A DNA stretch of 64,000 nucleotides from the NCBI RefSeq assembly GCF_039871975.1, contig NZ_JBDPLL010000001.1; one strand, given 5' to 3'. The notes under the pieces were generated by a model. The model was given only the letters and a program-made list of their open reading frames with translations, was not told the DNA's origin and did not search any database. The translations under genes were made by a program, and so were the position numbers. The stretch comes from Trichormus_B sp936914905. GTDB lineage: Bacteria > Cyanobacteriota > Cyanobacteriia > Cyanobacteriales > Nostocaceae. This document shows positions 47,638 to 56,363 of the stretch, one piece after another; within the stretch, counting starts at the first letter, position 1; each line of letters begins with the position of its first letter.

Positions 47638-48318
47638 TTAATTCTCACCCTTTATCTCTTCATACTTAGCTTTTACAGCCTGGATATCCTGCCACATCAA
47701 CCATTTTGGTGAACCTTTTTCCCGTGATGGGTTACGCAATAAATAGGAAGGGTGGAAAATTGGCATACATAAACGGCCTTCTGACTCTAGCCATTGTCCG
47801 CGAATTTTCGTAATTCCTTGTTTACTTCCTGTAATACATTTAACAGCAGTTGCACCAGTTAATAAGATGATTTTCGGGTCAACTAAACGTATTTGTTCTA
47901 ATAAATAGGGTTTGCACGCTGCCATCTCTTCCGCTGTCGGAACTCGGTTTTCTGGTGGGCGGCATTTGTTTATATTACCAATATATACATCTTGCTGTGT
48001 ACTGAAATTTACAGATACCAAAATTTTCTCTAATAATTGCCCTGATTTACCGACAAATGGTAAACCGGTTTCGTCTTCGCTTTGTCCTGGTGCTTCCCCA
48101 ATAATCATGATTTTGGCTTGGAGATTTCCACGTCCCACAACCGCATGAGTGCGATTTTCACCCAACCCACAACGATGGCAGTTGTTACAATGCTGTGCTA
48201 ATTCCGGCATATTCGCATAAGTCCCGGATGGAATAGGAATTTTTGCGTCTGTGGGAATCAAGTCTTGTTGGTTGAAACTTGATCCGTCAAAAAGACTTAG
48301 TTGGGTGTCGCTACTCAT
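47638..48318 (-). CDS. Type-4/5 uracil-DNA glycosylase family protein
   Basis: 226 residues. Iron-sulfur cysteines lie in CNNCHRCGL; the uracil-binding and catalytic loop is IMIIGEAPGQSEDETGLPFV, followed by GNINKCRPPENRVP, LLTGATAVKCITG and PIFHPSYLLRNPS. This is the 4Fe-4S family 4 pattern (GEAPG, HPSYLL). It excises uracil from deaminated cytosine. Relevant to the C-to-T stops in the window: this one repair gene is intact. Confidence 0.93.
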   Translation of the reverse strand: MSSDTQLSLFDGSSFNQQDLIPTDAKIPIPSGTYANMPELAQHCNNCHRCGLGENRTHAVVGRGNLQAKIMIIGEAPGQSEDETGLPFVGKSGQLLEKILVSVNFSTQQDVYIGNINKCRPPENRVPTAEEMAACKPYLLEQIRLVDPKIILLTGATAVKCITGSKQGITKIRGQWLESEGRLCMPIFHPSYLLRNPSREKGSPKWLMWQDIQAVKAKYEEIKGEN

Positions 48319-48486
48319 GAGAATGGGGATTTTGGCTGGGCAATTTCATTAAATTGGAATTTAATAGGAATTCTTGCAAAAGTCGCAAAATAACAATAAT
48401 TAACCGCAGGTAAATGCGGATAAACGTTGATGATTTGATTGATGCAAGAGGTATATTGTATCAAGTAATGGCTCTGGAAGGTAAAA
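48319..48486. other. Spacer upstream of the uracil-DNA glycosylase gene
   Basis: 168 bases without a gene on either strand. Confidence 0.4.
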
Positions 48487-49579
48487 CTACAATGCTTCTG
48501 GTGGGGAAATATCAGATCCAACACAGATACCAGTGGAAGTAGATTTGATGCCTGGTTTTTTGATGCCTGGTTTAATGTTGGCTTCTATTTTTTGGGTGGA
48601 ATGGCATAGTGATGAAGATGTGGGAATAATCAGTTGGGAATTTTGTACGGTGTCTTTGTTGGTTTGCTCAGACATGAAAGACAATCCTCCTAGCGCCCCA
48701 GCAACAAGGGCTGTATAACCTACATATAATAAATGTATTGGTCGGATTTCTATCTCTAATCTTCCAGAAAAGTTTTTGGCATGATACCAAGATGGTAAAA
48801 CTGATTTTGTCTGGTTGGGTACGGGTAGGGAATTAGCTAAAAGTGTGCCATTTAATCCCAAGGCATGTGCCATGATGCGGATAAAACCACGAATTTAAGA
48901 TGTCTTCTGGCAGTATTTCAAAATTAGCCTTCTCGATTGCTTCCATCTGGTAAGTTGATATATGAGTGTGAATATTCAGGTTTTGCAGAGTCAGACCTTG
49001 AGATTCTCTTGCTTGTCTGAGTTCTTCACCAATTTGACGCAGACGTTCTAACCTTTGTTCTGCTGCTAGTTGTGCTGCTAGTTGACTTTTACAAAGTTTG
49101 TGCCGTTTGGGAAGCCTGTTGGTTGGTGTTGGTGTTTTTGGTTGGTCTTTTATGGTTTCATTTGCTACTGAATATGTTTTAGATATTGGTGGTAAATTAC
49201 TTTGTTTAGTCTCTATTAATGCTGGTTCTGGGGTGGATTAAATAGTATTTAAGGTTGGTGTTGAATTGCTGGATTGTTCTAACTTTGGATTTGGTAACTC
49301 GGTGTCATCTACTTTAAGATTGATATCTGTCACTGTCTGCTGTTTTCGTGGAAATTGCTTAAATGCTAAAGTGATGGCTTCTCTACCCACGGCGTTAAAT
49401 AAAGTCTTGGCTTGTTCATTGGTTGAACCTAGTAATTTTTGTAAGTTAGCTACTCCTAGGCGATAAACTTTACTCTGGTGTAGTTCAGATTCTATTTCTC
49501 TCAGTAGCGGTTACAATTTATCTTTACTAATTTGCACAGTAGGATTGCCGGGAATATCGAGAAAATATGCAGATGCCAT
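48487..49579 (-). pseudogene. RodZ-like helix-turn-helix membrane protein, decayed
   Basis: From ATG 49579: MASAYFLDIPGNPTVQISKD, a TAA, LREIESELHQSKVYRLGVAN, KTLFNAVGREAITLAF, a TAA after LNTI, then ELRQARESQGLTLQNLNIHT and MEAIEKANFEILPED. A one-base shift near 48893 is followed by IRGFIRIMAHALGLN and a membrane helix VGYTALVAGALGGLSFM (intact frame 48487-48873). The helix-turn-helix plus membrane helix arrangement equals the intact RodZ-like gene at 50197. It lies on the opposite strand, so the two genes are divergent. Three lesions. Confidence 0.7.
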
Positions 49580-50196
49580 GGTCATGATCTTAGTCTCTCC
49601 GGGTGTCAGATGAAAAAGCGGTTTTACCTGTGTAATTTATTCTACTACGAATTGCGACATCCGGATTCCCAGGTATCATTTGCGACGATTTTTAGCTAAG
49701 ACTCATAATTATTACTAATATAATTATCTCTGGAAACAAAAAAGACTGATCACGTATCAATAGAATATTGTAATTATTCCTACCAAAAGCACCAGCTAAA
49801 TAATTCTTCCAGTAGAGGTGATAAGTGATTTATAAGCATAGAATGTATATCCAGCCTTGTAAGTAAGTATGGATAAATACAATAAATGGGCGCAAATAAA
49901 CAGTAAAATATGGTAATCAAGGGTTGCCATTGTGAAAATGAGGATTAGACATCTGGTTAACAAGAATGTAGATACCTTGTATAAAATATCTCTACAAGTA
50001 TCTCTACAAGGGTTCTGGATACAGCATAAGGCAAGGAAATCTTAACAGGGTTTAAAGTCTATCTGTAACTGATAGCGCATCACCGTCTATTCTCATTCAA
50101 TTGATAACGGCTATAATTGAATACTTTTTTAATTTATATACAAATATATAAGATTATATGTATGTATTGTATGTATTGATTTTAGAGGAGATAAAG
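49580..50196. promoter_or_regulatory. Divergent intergenic region between two RodZ-like genes
   Basis: About 600 AT-rich bases with no gene. It contains the 12-bp duplication TATCTCTACAAG (49987-50010). Promoters for the two divergent genes should lie here but no boxes are certain. Confidence 0.4.
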
Positions 50197-50967
50197 GTGA
50201 CTGTTTTAAATGATGCCCAACAAGAACAACTAAAAGAAATAACTGCCAATTTACAAGAGGTAAGACAGGAAAAAAATATCAGTCTAGAAGAAATTTCTAT
50301 TCAAACACATATTCGACTAAGTTTTTTACAAGCTTTGGAAGAATGGCGATTTGATGATTTACCTGAGCCTGTTTTTATACAAGGTTTCATTCGCCGTTAT
50401 GCAGATAGGTTAGAACTAGATGGTACTGCTATAGGTAACAGCTTTGAAATTAATTTTGCCCCTTTAGAATCTAATCATTCAATTATAAAACCAAGTATTT
50501 ATATACCGCTGTTTGTCCCTTACATTTTTTTATTAATAGCTGCTGCTGTGGGACTGTTCTATTTACTCAAGATAGACTTTAGAGATAAGTCATCAGCTAA
50601 GAAAGAAAATTCTATGTTGAGCGTTCAACAAAAAACCCTAACGTCTCCTTTAAATTCAGAAATATTACCATCTCTAAATACGGCTCCTGTTTCCACAGCG
50701 ATACCTTCTCAAACTAGTACATCTATTTCAGATGTTGCTGTTACTTTAGAGCTTAAAGGTGACTCTTGGGTACAAGTAAAAGCTGATGGTAAAACTGAAT
50801 TTGAGGGAATTTTAACTAAGGGGGAAAGAAAAAATTGGACAGCAAAAAAATCGTTGACTGTCCGTTCTGGTAATGCTGGTGTAGTTTTAATTTCTGTTAA
50901 TGAGGAAGAACCAAAACTATTAGGGAAAAATGGTCAAATCAAGGATTTTACTTACAAGAAACAATAG
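50197..50967 (+). CDS. RodZ-like protein (HTH_25, TM helix, DUF4115)
   Basis: 256 residues from GTG 50197, preferred because GAGGAG ends seven bases upstream; an in-frame ATG at 50158 lacks a ribosome site. The N-terminal HTH (LQEVRQEKNISLEEISIQTH, then FIQGFIRRYADRLELDG) is followed by a membrane helix (IPLFVPYIFLLIAAAVGLFY) and a C-terminal DUF4115 beta domain (LELKGDSWVQVKADGKTEFE, then NAGVVLISVN). RodZ links MreB to cell-wall synthesis and shape. Intact. Confidence 0.85.
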   Translation: MTVLNDAQQEQLKEITANLQEVRQEKNISLEEISIQTHIRLSFLQALEEWRFDDLPEPVFIQGFIRRYADRLELDGTAIGNSFEINFAPLESNHSIIKPSIYIPLFVPYIFLLIAAAVGLFYLLKIDFRDKSSAKKENSMLSVQQKTLTSPLNSEILPSLNTAPVSTAIPSQTSTSISDVAVTLELKGDSWVQVKADGKTEFEGILTKGERKNWTAKKSLTVRSGNAGVVLISVNEEEPKLLGKNGQIKDFTYKKQ

Positions 50968-50994
50968 AAAAACTGACTACTAACCACTGATAAA

Positions 50995-52455
50995 TCAGGC
51001 TATTTTCGCTTTTTGAAGATGCCAAGTAGTTGATTGTTCATAAGAGTATGCTACTTGTAAAAGTAGGTCTTCTCTCAGTACTTTGCCGATTAGTTGTAAT
51101 CCAATTGGTAAACCTTTGCTGTCAAAACCACAAGGTACACTAATACCGGGTAAACCAGCAAGATTGACGGGAATGGTCATCAAGTCATTTAAATACATAC
51201 TCAAGGGATCGGTGATTTTTTCGCCGACTTGAAATGCTGTGGTGGGTGCGGTGGGACAAACTAAAACATCTACTTGTTGAAAAGCTGTTTCAAAGTCTTC
51301 TTTAATTAAGGTGCGGACTTTTTGTGCTTTCAAGTAGTAGGCATCATAATAACCGGCACTGAGGGCATAAGTACCAATCATAATCCGGCGTTTGACTTCT
51401 GTTCCAAAACCCATCGCACGGGTACTGGTGTACATGGAAAGCACGTTGTCTGCATCAGGAGACCGCAAGCCATATTTAACGCCATCGTAACGGGCGAGGT
51501 TGGCTGATGCTTCCGATGGGGCGATAATATAGTAGCTGGGTACGCCATAACGGAATCGGGGACAGGAAATATAATGAATTTCTGCACCTAAAGTTTCTAG
51601 TTGAGTGATCGCACTCTTTACTGCTACTTCTACTTCTGGATCTAATCCTTCACCAAAGGTTTCTTTAATTACACCAATTTTTAGTTTTTTCCCTGCTTTG
51701 AGGTCTGGTGTTAAGCTGGCAGCGTAGTCAGGAATTTCTACTTTTAAGCTCGTCGAGTCTTGAGGATCATAACCTGCGATCACATTTAATAAAATCGCGG
51801 TATCTTCCACTGACCTACCAAATGGGCCAATTTGATCCAAAGATGACGCATAAGCCACCAAACCATAACGGGAAACTAACCCATAAGTCGGTTTCATCCC
51901 CACCACACCGCAAAAAGAAGCCGGTTGACGAATTGAACCCCCCGTATCCGAACCAAGGGATACAACGCATTCTTCAGCCGCTACAGCCGCTGCCGAACCA
52001 CCAGAAGAACCACCAGGAATCCGTGAGATATCCCAAGGATTAGCTGTAACTTGATAAGCAGAGTTTTCTGTGGAACTACCCATTGCAAACTCGTCTAAGT
52101 TGGTTTTACCAACCATTACGCCCCCAGCATTGGCGAGTTTTTGCGTTACCGTTGATTCATAAGGTGGGACAAAATTTTCTAAAATCCGAGAAGCGCAGGT
52201 GGTGCGAATACCCTTGGTACACATATTATCTTTGATACCGATGGGAATCCCTGCTAAAATACCTATTTCTTCACCAGCAGCGATTTTTGCATCCACAGCA
52301 CTAGCCTGTTCTAGAGCCCTTTGTGCCGTGACAGTTAAGAAACTGTGCAGTTTTGGTTCTAATGCTTGAATGCGATCTAAAGCTTCTTGGGTAATTTCAA
52401 CGGCAGAACGTTCTTTTTTTACTAGCTGTGTGTGCAACTCGCGAATGGATGCCAT
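50995..52455 (-). CDS. gatA: Glutamyl-tRNA(Gln)/aspartyl-tRNA(Asn) amidotransferase subunit A
   Basis: 486 residues of the amidase-signature family. The catalytic triad is visible as GIPIGIKDN (Lys), GGSSGGSAAAVAAE (cis-Ser) and SLGSDTGGSIRQPASFCG (nucleophile Ser). It produces glutamine or asparagine on mischarged tRNA together with GatB and GatC, which are not in the window. Full length and intact. It converges with the RodZ-like gene (27 bp apart). Confidence 0.97.
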   Translation of the reverse strand: MASIRELHTQLVKKERSAVEITQEALDRIQALEPKLHSFLTVTAQRALEQASAVDAKIAAGEEIGILAGIPIGIKDNMCTKGIRTTCASRILENFVPPYESTVTQKLANAGGVMVGKTNLDEFAMGSSTENSAYQVTANPWDISRIPGGSSGGSAAAVAAEECVVSLGSDTGGSIRQPASFCGVVGMKPTYGLVSRYGLVAYASSLDQIGPFGRSVEDTAILLNVIAGYDPQDSTSLKVEIPDYAASLTPDLKAGKKLKIGVIKETFGEGLDPEVEVAVKSAITQLETLGAEIHYISCPRFRYGVPSYYIIAPSEASANLARYDGVKYGLRSPDADNVLSMYTSTRAMGFGTEVKRRIMIGTYALSAGYYDAYYLKAQKVRTLIKEDFETAFQQVDVLVCPTAPTTAFQVGEKITDPLSMYLNDLMTIPVNLAGLPGISVPCGFDSKGLPIGLQLIGKVLREDLLLQVAYSYEQSTTWHLQKAKIA

Positions 52456-52633
52456 AAATAATTTTTCTCTTTATCATTCAAGTCATTGATTTTAGCATTT
52501 ACAGGACTGAGGATTGGGGAATTTTCGTCTGAACTTCTGAATACTATGGAGTCTTTTTGGTAATTATACTGTCTGTGTAATATAGTATAGGGCATCTTGC
52601 CCGATTATTATTAATAAGCTAACATCTTAAAAT

Positions 52634-53049
52634 ATGCCTGCAAAAGACATTTGTCACAATGCTGTAAAAATGCCCTAATTAAAGAAGGCTGGATAATTAC
52701 AAATGATCCCCTACATTGAAAATGGGGTCAAAAGGATATGTATGTAGATTTAGGAGTACAACAACTTTTAGCAGTAGAACAAGGAATTAAAAAAATCGCC
52801 GTAGAAATTAAAAGTTTTGTCGGTCCTTCAGAAATGTCAGACTTGAAAGATGCTATTGGTGGATTTGTTTTGTATCGTGCTGTGATGAGTCGTCTAGAAC
52901 CTGACAGAATTTTATATTTAGGAAAACGTGACGCTGTATTTACAGCTTTATTTGAAAAACTGATTGGTAAACTTTTAATAGAAAGCGTAAATGTAAATTT
53001 ACTTGTTTTCAATCCTGAAACTGAGAGGATAACACAATGGATACCTTAG
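52634..53049 (+). pseudogene. xisH: XisH-like (fdxN excision controlling factor) protein, frameshifted
   Basis: From ATG 52634: MPAKDICHNAVK, then after a one-base shift ALIKEGWIITNDPLH, a stop, and QKDMYVDLGVQQLLAVEQGI, KKIAVEIKSFVGPSEMSDLK and DAIGGFVLYRAVMSRLEPDR to VFNPETERITQWIP-stop. This PD-(D/E)XK-like family (EIKSF) was found as a control factor for excision of the fdxN element in Anabaena. The 3' part is an open frame of 103 codons. The gene overlaps xisI by 13 bp as in intact pairs. Lesions near 52670 and 52715. Confidence 0.85.
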
Positions 53050-53386
53050 ATAACTATAGATAACTATCGCCGTATTATTGAAGAAGTATTAGTACCTTAT
53101 ACACAAATCCCTTACTCCTATGGAGTGATTGAATGTAAAATAGTTTTTGTTTGATCGTGAAAATGATAGCTATTTACTAATAACTATTGGTTGGGACCGT
53201 GCTAAAAGAATTAATGGTTGTTTAGTTCATCTTGATATTATTGATGGCAAAATCTGGGTACAATGAGACGATACAGAAGATGGTGTTACTTATGAATTAG
53301 AAGCGGCGGGAGTTCCTAAAGATAAAATTGTGTTGGGTTTTCATCCGCAAGATGTTAGGGAACATACAGGATATGCTGTGATATAA
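53037..53386 (+). pseudogene. xisI: XisI-like protein, decayed
   Basis: The start reads MDTLDNYR, then a 10-bp tandem duplication (TAGATAACTA, 53047-53066) breaks the frame. The remainder gives YRRIIEEVLVPYTQIPYSYG, VIECKIVF, DRENDSYLLITIGWDRAKRI, NGCLVHLDIIDGKIW-Q-stop and GVPKDKIVLGFHPQDVREHT to YAVI-stop. The final block is the XisI C-terminus. A stop TGA near 53267 and a shift near 53150 add to the damage. Confidence 0.85.
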
Positions 53387-53414
53387 GGTACTTTAGGCGA
53401 AAAGAGAAGTTTTA

Positions 53415-53650
53415 TTAAATTCTATATAAACGTTTTTGAACCTCTTCCCAACTAGAAGCATTTGTAGGTTTTTTTGATAATTTTCTAACCGTCGTTCTAG
53501 TTCCTGTTGTTGTGCTGGACTCAAGGGAAGTTCCTCTTGTTTTTCTAAGATGCTGTCCCATAAATCTTCACTAAGTTGGATACGTTCTCCAATGCTGAGT
53601 TCAGAAATTTCAACTTTGGGGAATTTGACTGTTGTGGAGAAAATTTCTGG
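53415..53650 (-). pseudogene. Addiction-module component (TIGR02574-type) antitoxin, frameshifted
   Basis: The reverse strand gives LSIGERIQLSEDLWDSI, LEKQEELPLSPAQQQELERR and, after one extra A in an A6 tract near 53470, KPTNASSWEEVQKRLYRI-stop. This is the short ParE-partner antitoxin pattern (LS-x-x-ERI-x-L-x-EDLWDSI; LPLSPAQ; SWEEVQKR). No ParE toxin lies next to it. The lesion is in a homopolymer, so a sequencing or recent slip is possible. Confidence 0.7.
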
Positions 53651-53753
53651 ATATAAGTGAGTAATGTACTGAAAAATATGTAATTACGTGTAAAAGAAAG
53701 TATTTATACGGCATAACTGTATAATAGTCGGACATACTATTGGTAGTAGTGTT
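53651..53753 (+). promoter_or_regulatory. Possible promoter of the unknown gene at 53754
   Basis: TATAAT at 53720-53725 lies about 29 bases before the ATG. No clear -35 box was fixed. Tentative. Confidence 0.3.
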
Positions 53754-54152
53754 ATGCCTAAAAGAATAAGTGAAATTTTTAGGGTTTCTGAGGATGATCT
53801 AAAAAAAGAGGGTGTGTTACATGGATTTATAAACCTAGATTCAGTGTTTTATGTTGATCCCCCCCATCTTCTGGAAAATACAAAGATTTCAGAACTTGAA
53901 AACTCATACATACACTTCAAAAAATATTTTTCAGAAATTGTTCATGTTCTAGAGAACCCAAAAACTTCTGAAGATAGATTTCTTAGCACTGCTCATAAAA
54001 AACTGATATTTCCAGAATTATCGTTCGTCGTACCATTGGGATTTTCCACAGGGGAAAATCCAGTCCGTCTACTCTCAATAAAATTACATCGGGTTGCGGT
54101 TCATTGTCATCATCAAGCCGTACAGTGGGTTCAACACCCATTTCCATATTAG
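53754..54152 (+). pseudogene. N-terminal fragment of an unrecognised protein, fused at its end to antisense Uma2 sequence
   Basis: The first ~94 residues, MPKRISEIFRVSEDDLKKEG, FINLDSVFYVDPPHLLENTK and HKKLIFPELSFVVPLGFS, look like a genuine N-terminus of a larger protein that I recall only as unnamed bacterial sequences. From about 54037 the frame runs antisense through the Uma2 remnant (ENPVRLLSIKLHRVAVHCHH), which is not natural coding. So the gene was cut by a rearrangement. A defence-related role is possible but not shown. Confidence 0.4.
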
Positions 54153-54371
54153 GAATAGATGATTGATACACACAGAACCATGTAATGATTTTAGCATGAG
54201 GTTTGGCATGAGGTGTAAAGCGTAAAGGAGAAGGCACGTATACAATACCTTCAATTAATTCAGCTTTTTGACATGGGGTACAGCCGCATAACGACGTTCA
54301 AACTCTGAAGGATGCAAGCGATAGCCATTTTCAAGAAGCGGTAAATTTGGCACAAATTTAGCAATATTCAT
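54037..54371 (-). pseudogene. Uma2-family (DUF820) endonuclease fragment
   Basis: From ATG 54371: MNIAKFVPNLPLLENGYRLH, PSEFERRYAAVPHVKK, then one lost A shifts the frame, and AELIEGIVYVPSPLRFTPHA, MGVEPTVRLDDDNEPQPDVI and LLR follow. EPQPDV is the catalytic PD motif region of this family. It is cut at about 54037 where the unrelated frame begins. Both lesions make it dead. A separate Uma2 pseudogene is at 4005. Confidence 0.7.
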
Positions 54372-54472
54372 CGCGTTTAGAAATATCTCAACCTATAACT
54401 TAGAATATTTTCGCATACAGTATGGGGAGCGATTACCAAATCGTAAGAATTTGTTAAGCAATAACCTAGTAC

Positions 54473-54620
54473 AGTAAGGCGTAAATAAACTAAGCATTCC
54501 AAATCGCTGAAAAGCTCATGCCGTATTCATTTTGAATTTTGTTCGCGTAGCGTCTCCAAAGGAGATATTTTGTTAGCGTAGGTCTTCTGAAAGAAGCATT
54601 TTGAATTCACGGCGCTATTA
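54473..54620 (+). repeat. Dispersed repeat E, copy 2
   Basis: Matches 1494-1655 (AAGGCGTAAATAAAC, CATGCCGTATTCATTTTGAA, GTTCGCGTAGCGTCTCC, GGTCTTCTGAAAGAAGCATT). It lies upstream of the dnaE fragment, in a region with no gene between 54372 and 54769. Confidence 0.7.
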
Positions 54621-54769
54621 GTATAAGTATAACAAATCAATTGTTAGAGTATGATATTGCAGATGGTAAACTGAAACCGTTAGCTCCAGAGAGTATGGCA
54701 AACTGATCGGTAAAGGTACAATTGAAGTTTAAGCAAATATCTAGAGATAGCTTAGAAAAGCTAAATAAT

Positions 54770-56125
54770 ATGGTTAAAATAATTTCACGTCAATTCTTAG
54801 GTCAAGCCAATGTTTATAATATTGGCGTTGCACAAGACCATAATTTTGCGATTAAAAATGGTTTAATGGCCTCTAATTGCTTCAACAAATCGCATTCCAC
54901 CGCTTACGGTTATGTCACTTATCAAACGGCATATTTAAAAGCCAATTATCCCATAGAATATATGGCGGCGCTGTTAACTTCTAACAGTGGGGATACGGAC
55001 AAAGTGCAGAAATATCTTAACAACTGCACAAGTATGGGGATTGAAATAGATCCGCCGGATATTAACCGTTCTGGGTTAGATTTTACACCAGCAGAGAAGA
55101 AGATTTTATTTGGACTTTCGGCAGTGCGGAATGTGGGACAAAATGCGATCGCTTGTATTCTGGAAGCAAGAGCAGAGGGAGGAGAGTTTAAATCCCTTGG
55201 GGATTTTTGTGATCGCATTGATTTACGTGCTGTAAACCGTCGTACTTTAGAATCACTGATTCAGTGTGGAGCCTTTGACAAAATTGAATCCAACCGCCAA
55301 CAATTAATTAGAGACTTAGAATTAGTATATGATTGGGCGCAATCCCGTGCTAAAGAGAGAGCTAGTGGACAGGCGAATTTATTTGACTTAATGGGTGGTA
55401 GTTTTGCAAATAATGGTAATCTACAGAAATCAAATAATGCCTTTCAATCTGCCCCTAAAGCTAAAGTAACTCTGGATTTTCCCCCACAAGAAAAATTGCG
55501 GCTGGAAAAGGAACTATTAGGTTTTTATGTATCGGCTCACCCACTCAAAGATATTAAACAATCATCATCACTGCTCGCACCAATTAATCTCTCACAATTA
55601 GGAGAACAGAAAGATAATACTATGCTTTGTGCAGTCGTCATGCTGAATAATGTCAAAAAAGTAGTGACGAAAAAAGGTGATCCGATGGCAATCTTACAAA
55701 TAGAAGATTTAACTGAATCATCAGAAGCCATTGTCTTTCCTAAAAATTATGAACGAGTTAGTTCACTATTACAAGTTGATGCCAGATTAATAATTTGGGG
55801 TAAAGTAGACCGAAGAGATGAGCAGAATCAATTTATAGTTGAAGACGCAGAACCAGTTGAAAAAGTCCAGATGGTAATGGTAGAATTGAATCCCCATGAG
55901 GCTGGAACTATTGAAGTCCAACATAGGCTCAGATCAATTTTGAAGGAACAATCAGGAGATAAAGATAAAGCAAAAGTACCTGTAATTGGTATTATTAAAT
56001 CGGAAAACCATCGTGAATTAGTACGTTTTGGACAACAATTTTGGGTACAAGATTCTTCTTCAACCGTGCAATCTCTCAAAAATGCCAAATTCCCTGCGCA
56101 TGTTAAAAAATTGATAGATAATTAG
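54770..56125 (+). CDS. dnaE: DNA polymerase III alpha subunit, C-terminal half with split intein (DnaE-C)
   Basis: The gene encodes a 36-residue C-terminal intein fragment (MVKIISRQFLGQANVYNIGV ... DHNFAIKNGLMASN) followed by the extein CFN and about 413 more residues of DnaE (FNKSHSTAYGYVTYQTAYLK, YMAALLTS, DINRSGLDF, tRNA-synthetase-like OB fold region near 330-400). In cyanobacteria the two DnaE halves are made from separate genes and joined by trans-splicing through the intein; C at +1 and the terminal Asn are present. The start ATG 54770 is chosen because the intein begins with M-[VI]-K. The N-half gene is elsewhere. Confidence 0.96.
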   Translation: MVKIISRQFLGQANVYNIGVAQDHNFAIKNGLMASNCFNKSHSTAYGYVTYQTAYLKANYPIEYMAALLTSNSGDTDKVQKYLNNCTSMGIEIDPPDINRSGLDFTPAEKKILFGLSAVRNVGQNAIACILEARAEGGEFKSLGDFCDRIDLRAVNRRTLESLIQCGAFDKIESNRQQLIRDLELVYDWAQSRAKERASGQANLFDLMGGSFANNGNLQKSNNAFQSAPKAKVTLDFPPQEKLRLEKELLGFYVSAHPLKDIKQSSSLLAPINLSQLGEQKDNTMLCAVVMLNNVKKVVTKKGDPMAILQIEDLTESSEAIVFPKNYERVSSLLQVDARLIIWGKVDRRDEQNQFIVEDAEPVEKVQMVMVELNPHEAGTIEVQHRLRSILKEQSGDKDKAKVPVIGIIKSENHRELVRFGQQFWVQDSSSTVQSLKNAKFPAHVKKLIDN

Positions 56126-56363
56126 TTTTATCTATAAATAATAGCTGTAGCGTGGCATAAGCCATATTTCAGGGCTAATAACTAAAGTCATCGAAAGATA
56201 ACTTCAGCTATGAGACAGGGAATTAATTCCCTGGTGGTACTGGGGTTTTATATTAAGTTGACCTCATGTACCCATTGCAAATATCATGTACCCATTGCAA
56301 ATATCTGAAAGGCTCACGCTATATTAATTTCATTAATAGTAATATACTACTGAATTCCTAATC
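56126..56363. other. Spacer with tandem duplication
   Basis: Holds GGGAATTAATTCCCT (near 56218) and a 20-bp tandem duplication at 56264-56303 (unit TCATGTACCCATTGCAAATA). No gene. Confidence 0.6.
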
